Source of the DNA: Streptomyces flaveolus
GTDB lineage: Bacteria > Actinomycetota > Actinomycetes > Streptomycetales > Streptomycetaceae
Assembly (NCBI RefSeq): GCF_000716535.1
Contig: NZ_JNWV01000001.1
Span: 233,069 to 297,068, forward strand
Length of the DNA: 64,000 bases
Direction: 5' to 3'
Part shown: positions 59,742 through 64,000 of the stretch, one piece after another
Layout: each line of letters starts with the position of its first letter
Position numbering within the stretch: position 1 is the first letter of the stretch
Notes under the pieces: generated by a model
Database searches by the model: none
What the model saw: the letters and a program-made list of their open reading frames with translations, nothing else
What the model was told of the DNA's origin: nothing
Program-made: the position numbers and the translations under genes

Positions 59742-61610
59742 GTGCTGCGCGACGCGGACAACGACGGAGCCCACGGCGGAGACCGTGCGGGAGCCCGGTA
59801 CGGCGACCGACGACCGCGAGGACGACGCGGCCCGTCGCGGCGCCCGGCAGGCACGTTCCTGCTCCTCCTGCTCCTCCCCGTCCTCCTCCTGGGTGCGGCG
59901 ACGCCCGCCTCGGCCCACGCCGTCCTGCGCGCGACCGACCCCGCCGACGGAACCGTCCTGCGCACCGCCCCCCGCCACGTCACCCTCACCTTCACCGAGT
60001 CGGTCGGCCTGCTGACCGACTCCTTCCGGGTCTACGACCCCGGCAACCGCCGCGTCCGCACCGGCCCCGCCGGCCATGCCGCCGGCCGCTCCGACACCGC
60101 GCGCGTCACCCTCCCCGCCCGGCTCGCCGCCGGGACGTACACGGTCGCCTGGCGGGTGGTGTCGGCCGACAGCCACCCGGTGTCCGGTGCCCTCACCTTC
60201 TCCGTCGGGAAACGGACGGCGGCACCGGCGGCCCCGCCCCAGGACCGCACGGAGAACGGGGCCACCACGGCCCTGCACACCATCGCGCGCTACCTCGCCT
60301 ACCTCTCCCTGGCACTCCTCCTGGGCACGGCCGCGTTCGTGGCGTACTGCCGCCCGCCGACGACGGCCCACCTGCGCACCCCCGCCCTGGCCGCCGCGGC
60401 CACGCTCGCGGCCTCCACCCTCGCCGTCTACCTCCTGCGCGCCCCCTACGAGGAGGCCGCCTCCCCGACGACCGCCTTCTCCCTCACCGCCCTCACCCAC
60501 ACGGCGACGACTCGCGCCGGCCGGCTCCTGCTGCTCCGCCTGGCCCTGCTGCTGCTGGCCGCGGCCGCCGTGACCCTGCTCAGGACGCGCCGGGTCAGGC
60601 TGCCGCGCCGCACCACCCTCACGACGGCGACGGCCCTCGCCGTCGCCCTGGCCCTCACCTGGTCGGCGTCCGACCACGCCTCGGCGGGCATCCAGGTCCC
60701 GGCGGCGATCGTCTCGTCCACCCTGCACCTGCTGGCCATGGCGGCCTGGCTGGGCGGCCTCGCCGCGCTCCTGTGGACACTGCGGCGCGCCCCGGAACCG
60801 GCCCCCACCCTGCCGGCCACGGTCCCGGCCCGTTTCTCCCGCCTGGCGTTCGCGTCGGTGGTGGTCCTGGTCGTTACCGGCGTCTACCAGTCCTGGCGGG
60901 GCCTTGGCTCCTGGCAGGCGCTCACGGACACGACGTACGGCCGCACGCTCCTGGCGAAGCTGGCGGCGGTCACCGCGCTGCTCCTGGCGGCGGCCTGCTC
61001 CCGCACCTGGACGGCCCGCCTGGCCCGTCCCACGGGGGCCGCGGCCCGCGCCCGCGTCCCCGAGCCGGCCACGGGCCCTCCGCTCCCCGAACTCCCCCCG
61101 GAGCCGCCCCCGGCCCCACCCCTGCACCTCCTGCGCCGCTCGGTCCTCCTGGAGGCGGTGGCCGCCGCGCTGGTCCTGGCCCTGACCACCCTGCTGACCA
61201 GCACGGTCCCCGGTCGCGCGGCGACGGAGTCCGGCCGGCCCGCGCCCTCCGCGGCGACGGGCGTCCAGACGGCCTCGGTCACCACGATCCCCTTCGACAC
61301 CGGCGCCCCCGGAGGCCACGGCAAGGTCCAGATCACCCTGGACCCGGGCCGCGTCGGCACCAACTCACTCCAGGCGGTGATCTACGGCCCCGACGGCGGC
61401 CTCTCCACGGTCCCCGAGCTCCGCGTCACGCTCACGCTCCCGTCCGGGCGCATCGGCCCCCTGGACACCAGGCTCACCGACCGCGGCGGCTACTGGGCCA
61501 CCCCCGCCTTCACCCTGCCGCTCCCCGGCACCTGGACGATGAAGGCGACGGTCCGCGTGTCGGACCTGGACCAGGTCACGGTGTCGGCACCGGTGCGGGT
61601 GACGCGGTAG
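59742..61610 (+). CDS. CopC-CopD fusion copper protein with C-terminal YtkA-like domain
   Basis: A 622-residue membrane protein. A signal peptide (about 38-58, LLLLLLPVLLLGAATPASA) is followed by an exported CopC domain starting AHAVLRATDPADGTV, whose N-terminal His and the His in SADSHPVSG are copper ligands. Eight or so transmembrane helices of a CopD domain follow (about 180-490). The C-terminus (about 505-622) is an extracytoplasmic YtkA/Fix-like beta domain (VQITLDPGRVGTNSLQAVIY). The protein should bind copper outside and move it across the membrane. GTG 59742 is used. It is not overlapped with the SDR gene (66-nt gap). Confidence 0.9.
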   Translation: MLRDADNDGAHGGDRAGARYGDRRPRGRRGPSRRPAGTFLLLLLLPVLLLGAATPASAHAVLRATDPADGTVLRTAPRHVTLTFTESVGLLTDSFRVYDPGNRRVRTGPAGHAAGRSDTARVTLPARLAAGTYTVAWRVVSADSHPVSGALTFSVGKRTAAPAAPPQDRTENGATTALHTIARYLAYLSLALLLGTAAFVAYCRPPTTAHLRTPALAAAATLAASTLAVYLLRAPYEEAASPTTAFSLTALTHTATTRAGRLLLLRLALLLLAAAAVTLLRTRRVRLPRRTTLTTATALAVALALTWSASDHASAGIQVPAAIVSSTLHLLAMAAWLGGLAALLWTLRRAPEPAPTLPATVPARFSRLAFASVVVLVVTGVYQSWRGLGSWQALTDTTYGRTLLAKLAAVTALLLAAACSRTWTARLARPTGAAARARVPEPATGPPLPELPPEPPPAPPLHLLRRSVLLEAVAAALVLALTTLLTSTVPGRAATESGRPAPSAATGVQTASVTTIPFDTGAPGGHGKVQITLDPGRVGTNSLQAVIYGPDGGLSTVPELRVTLTLPSGRIGPLDTRLTDRGGYWATPAFTLPLPGTWTMKATVRVSDLDQVTVSAPVRVTR

Positions 61611-61628
61611 GGGCGGGGGCCGGTGCGG

Positions 61629-62117
61629 TCAGACGGCGTGCAGGAAGAGCTGCGGGGACCAGGCCGTGCAGCTGCCGGGCCCCGCCTCGTCGATCGCGCC
61701 GGCGCACGCCCTGACCTTGAAGTTCCAGTCGCCGCGCGCGGGCGCGTCGACCGTCGCTACCCGGTACTCGCCCATGCGCAGCTGCCAGCTGTACCAGCCG
61801 GGCCGTGACGGATACGTGTACCGGACCTCGTAGTAGGTGTAGCGGGGGCTGGAATAGCCGCCGTAGTACACCCTCAGCGTGTTGGCGCACTCGTCGAAGC
61901 GGGCACCGGCGTACGGGGTGTCCGCGTACTTGAACCGCTTGGGCGTACCGCCCAGGTCGGTGCCGCCCCCTGGCGGATACGCGTCCTGGTACGCGCACTG
62001 GCTCGCCGGATCGGAGGCCGGTAACCGTGCCTGCGCCGCGGTCGCCGTACCGCCCAGGGAGACGACGGGGACCAGCAGAGCCGCGGCACCGGCCACCACA
62101 CCGAACGAGCGCCCCAC
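61629..62117 (-). CDS. Secreted protein of unknown function
   Basis: A 162-residue precursor with a signal peptide (about 1-32, GVVAGAAALLVPVVSLGGTA) and a mature domain of 130 residues rich in Tyr (YYGGYSSPRYTYYEVRYTYP) with four cysteines (SQCAYQ, DECANT, RACAGA, GSCTAW). GTG 62117 is chosen because GGAGG lies 7 nt upstream; starts at 62126 and 62180 are also in frame. I do not recognise the domain. It lies next to the boundary of the putative island at 62259. Confidence 0.75.
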   Translation of the reverse strand: MGRSFGVVAGAAALLVPVVSLGGTATAAQARLPASDPASQCAYQDAYPPGGGTDLGGTPKRFKYADTPYAGARFDECANTLRVYYGGYSSPRYTYYEVRYTYPSRPGWYSWQLRMGEYRVATVDAPARGDWNFKVRACAGAIDEAGPGSCTAWSPQLFLHAV

Positions 62118-62215
62118 CGCCCTCACCTCCAGCGAAAGAAGTCCCGTCACCACAGTGCACTTCAGCCCCAGAGGTCGCATCCGCTGACCGGGACAGCGAA
62201 CGGGCCCGGAAAACG

Positions 62216-62254
62216 CCAGAGGGCCGGACCACCTGACGTGGTCCGGCCCTCTGG
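62216..62254 (-). terminator. Terminator beyond a displaced tRNA 3' end
   Basis: CCAGAGGGCCGGACCA (62216-62231) pairs perfectly with TGGTCCGGCCCTCTGG (62239-62254) over a 7-nt loop. It lies 4 nt from the tRNA-like 3' end at 62259 and, read leftward, is followed by CGTTTT, as a tRNA terminator would be. Confidence 0.8.
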
Positions 62255-62258
62255 GCTG

Positions 62259-62283
62259 GCGGAGGATACGAGATTCGAACTCG
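62259..62283 (-). repeat. Displaced tRNA 3' end, probable attachment-site scar
   Basis: Read leftward, CGAGTTCGAATCTCGTATCC and then TCCGC form the T-arm, the 3' acceptor strand and the discriminator of a tRNA, most like tRNA-Ser(GGA). Matching stops exactly at the start of the T-arm, with no anticodon arm to the right. An intact tRNA terminator follows on the left. This is the pattern left when an element integrates into a tRNA 3' end: the old 3' end is displaced and the element carries a replacement. The element therefore should lie to the right. Confidence 0.7.
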
Positions 62284-62496
62284 CTGCGTTCATGCCCGTC
62301 CGGGCGCTCATTACGAGTCGAGTGCCGGGCCTGAACGGTGGTGTCCGTCGCTGAATGAGACGGAAACTGAGACGGGCGGGTGGGGACTGACCAGGCCGTT
62401 CGGATCAGCCGCAGGTGCATCCGGCCGCAGCCGACGATTCCCGGCTTCAGGCGCCACCGGCGTGCTGCGGTCAAGGGGCTCGCATACCTTCACGTC

Positions 62497-62742
62497 ATGG
62501 ACTTCAACATCACCGCGGGGGAGGAAGCCGTCGTGTTCCACGTGGCGAGCCGTGTACAGAATGGCTTCTCCCTCACGGATGACGACTTGGCGGAGGAACT
62601 GGGCGAAGAGGTCCGCCCACTGCTGCAATCGCTCCTGGGCAAGGGTTGGCTTGTGGTTGACGAGGATCGTGAGCTGGCCTTGTCCACCATCGCGCGGCAT
62701 GTCGTGTCCAGCCGGAGGGATGCCGAGGGGCCGCAGGCATAG
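62497..62742 (+). CDS. Small winged-helix-like protein
   Basis: An 81-residue soluble protein. The pattern FHVASRVQNGFSLTDDDLAE, then ELGEEVRPLLQSLLGKGWLV resembles a small winged helix-turn-helix with the final strand pair LVVDEDRELALS. ATG 62497 is used; no clear ribosome binding site. The base composition is less GC-rich than the core genes to the left. It may be a regulator of the island. Unrecognised family. Confidence 0.6.
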   Translation: MDFNITAGEEAVVFHVASRVQNGFSLTDDDLAEELGEEVRPLLQSLLGKGWLVVDEDRELALSTIARHVVSSRRDAEGPQA

Positions 62743-62969
62743 CAAGACCGATCTTGCAACAGGCGTGTACTCGTACCGGATGACGGCAGCCGGCTCTGGC
62801 ACAGGCCTCTCGGCCTGCTCGTTCGCATCGTCACGGTTCCTGCGGGCAGCACTCACGTCATCCGCATGTCTCTGCGGGGACGATCAGCAACCGTGCTGTG
62901 AGCGTGAGGCGGCGTGTTCCCACGGGAGGAGGGAAGGAGGCAGAGCGGGAGGGAGGACAGGAGACAACC

Positions 62970-63170
62970 GTGACCGTCCTCGCGATCTTTCTCCTCATCA
63001 TCGGGACGCTCTTGGTCCTGCTTGGGGCACTTCTGGTCCTTATCGGGACATTCCTGATCGCTATCGGGGTGGCCTTGATCCTTATGGGGGCGACCTTGAT
63101 TGCCGTGGGCACGTACGTGCTGATCCGGCGACTCTTCGGCCGCGATCGGGGACGATCTCACCTTTGGTGA
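62970..63170 (+). CDS. 66-residue membrane protein with glycine at every seventh residue
   Basis: GTG 62970 has GGAGACAACC just upstream. The first 52 residues are hydrophobic, long enough for two membrane spans or a hairpin, and Gly occurs at residues 12, 19, 26, 33, 40 and 47, exactly every seventh. Units read LLVLLGA, LLVLIGT, FLIAIGV, ALILMGA and TLIAVGT. A basic tail (RRLFGRDRGRS) follows. This resembles glycine-zipper helices that pack into membrane oligomers. The frame is also open upstream to 62898, without membrane character. Function unknown; a small toxin, holin-like or channel role is possible. Confidence 0.65.
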   Translation: MTVLAIFLLIIGTLLVLLGALLVLIGTFLIAIGVALILMGATLIAVGTYVLIRRLFGRDRGRSHLW

Positions 63171-63551
63171 ATCCGAGGACAGGCCCTCAGCACAGCCACC
63201 TCGGAATCGGATCGATGGATCAAGGCTGAGTCAAGGCGGCGGGGGCCGGCGGCACCCGCGCCAGGTGAAGGCTTCGAGGTCTGGCCTCGTCTTTATCAGG
63301 TCGATCACTGGGGTTTGTTGACGTCGACCAACCGCACCTGCGCCTCGGTCGATCGTCCACTGAGTTCCGGTGTCGACCGCTGCTGGTCGTGCTTGTTGGT
63401 GTCAGCCGCTGGTGTCAGTCGCTGCGCGCGGTCTTGACAAGGGTTGCCCCGATCCGGCCAAAGGGAGGACTTAGCAGCCCATGCCCGCCTGGCCCCGGCC
63501 CTGCTGAGGCCCGGAGTGCCTATGCTGGCACCGCTGCGGAAGGGCGGTGCC
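63171..63551. other. 381-nt gap without a recognised gene
   Basis: No supported gene is seen. An open frame on the minus strand (63305-63637) lacks a ribosome binding site and would overlap the start of the NTF2-like gene. GGGTTTGTTGACGTCGACCA near 63311 contains a perfect GTTGACGTCGAC-like palindromic core (GTCGAC). Confidence 0.4.
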
Positions 63552-64000
63552 ATGGATGCTGACTCCCGGACCAGGGCCGCGATCGAGGAGCATTGGCGGG
63601 CCTCAGAAGGCGGGAACGTCGAAGCCGAGCACGCCATTTACGCCACGGACGCGATCCTGGACTACCCGCAGTCAGGAGAGCGATTCCGGGGTCGCGCGAC
63701 GATCTTGGCGCAGCGCGGCGGGCACCCGGCCGACCGGCATTTCACCGTCCAGCGGATCACGGGCCACGCGAATCTGTGGGTGAGTGAATGCATCATCACC
63801 TACGACGGCGTGCCTTCGTACTCGGTGAGCATCATGAAATTCGCGGACCAGCACGTGGTGCACGAGACGCAGTACTTCGCCGACCCCTTCGTCGCGCCGA
63901 CCTGGGTCACGTCCGCTGGAGTGGTGTATCGACGGCCACTCGGTGATCTCGTTTTGAGGCTATGCGGTGAGTTCGGTGGGCAGGACGGTGTCGTCGGTTT
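63552..64000 (+). CDS. NTF2/SnoaL-like protein, 3' part probably interrupted
   Basis: From ATG 63552 the frame is open to the edge of the window. Residues 1-118 fit a nuclear-transport-factor-2-like (SnoaL) fold: DSRTRAAIEEHWRASEGGNV, ATDAILDYPQSGERFRGRAT, and HETQYFADPFVAPTW. Members of this family usually end soon after the DPF...PxW motif with RxxWVE, but here the sequence changes after codon 118 to unrelated SAGVVYRRPLGDLVLRL. On the opposite strand the same end reads as a protein C-terminus (TDDTVLPTELTA, stop at 63961). An insertion element may therefore start near 63905. Function of the intact gene is unknown. Confidence 0.6.
   Translation, partial: MDADSRTRAAIEEHWRASEGGNVEAEHAIYATDAILDYPQSGERFRGRATILAQRGGHPADRHFTVQRITGHANLWVSECIITYDGVPSYSVSIMKFADQHVVHETQYFADPFVAPTWVTSAGVVYRRPLGDLVLRLCGEFGGQDGVVG

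Larger units (their letters stand above)
62284..64000. mobile_element. Start of a putative tRNA-integrated island (runs off the right edge)
   Basis: From the displaced tRNA 3' end rightward the gene content changes to small unrecognised proteins with weaker GC bias, wide gaps and a possibly interrupted gene. No integrase is seen in the 1.7 kb available, so the island call rests on the tRNA scar and on gene content. Confidence 0.5.

Noticed and set aside
62311..62856. A 181-codon minus-strand frame opposite the small winged-helix-like gene
   Set aside because: The plus-strand frame has a more protein-like composition and a plausible fold; the minus frame has none.

Overview
This is a high-GC actinobacterial chromosome segment, almost certainly Streptomyces. 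Third-codon positions are nearly all G/C, GTG starts and leaderless promoters are common, and GTGA/ATGA stop-start overlaps are frequent. It carries genus-typical genes: the adjacent SigF-type sigma factors sigN and sigF, an SSI-type protease inhibitor, an HGxxPAAW-type protein, and short Streptomyces-only reading frames. From memory the gene order resembles the S. coelicolor SCO3970-SCO4050 core region; no search was run.

Layout. 0-9.3 kb: core genes (Xaa-Pro aminopeptidase, SpoIIE-type phosphatase, primase/polymerase-like protein, SEC-C protein, anti-sigma-type ATPase, glycerophosphodiesterase, HtrA-like protease), ending at tRNA-Ser(UGA). 9.6-21.3 kb: a second primase/polymerase-like protein behind a LexA-like box, a deletion scar in a MaoC/lipid-transfer locus, a SigE-family sigma factor, an acyl-CoA ligase with a perfect palindromic operator, a 1641-residue PAS/response-regulator protein with an 800-residue disordered linker, and an SSI inhibitor. 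21.5-28.8 kb: tRNA-Ser(GCU) and tRNA-Arg(ACG), then a more variable stretch with a catalase-like/DyP peroxidase/unknown gene trio, a GAP-family exporter, a MarR regulator and small genes.

28.8-45.5 kb: a two-component system coupled to two membrane glycosyltransferases; an MFS pump and TetR with a perfect operator; a MarR-MFS-YceI group in which pump and YceI share carboxypeptidase-regulatory-like domains; a lipoprotein; and sigN/sigF. 45.5-51.9 kb: a small tRNA-Ser(CGA)-associated insertion with a membrane-anchored Mrr-type nuclease, then tadA and its partner, upp, a LytR_C protein, an orphan VapB-like protein and a HerA-like ATPase. 52-54.5 kb: membrane and secreted proteins, a degenerate 26-28 bp tandem repeat and a HhH-GPD protein.

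54.6-59.7 kb: a divergent iron-box locus. A siderophore-interacting reductase faces a coupled operon of a penicillin-acylase-like Ntn hydrolase, an IucB-like acetyltransferase, a cupin and an SDR. 59.7-62.1 kb: a CopC-CopD-type copper protein and a secreted protein. At 62.26 kb there is a displaced tRNA 3' end with its terminator. DNA to the right looks like the start of an integrated island, with a small winged-helix-like protein, a membrane protein with glycine at every seventh residue, and an NTF2-like gene that appears interrupted near the window edge.

No CRISPR array, complete prophage or large biosynthetic cluster is visible. The best candidates for something new are the iron-box acylase operon, the giant degenerate sensor protein, the tRNA-linked nuclease insertion, the glycine-heptad membrane protein and the pump/YceI pair with shared domains.
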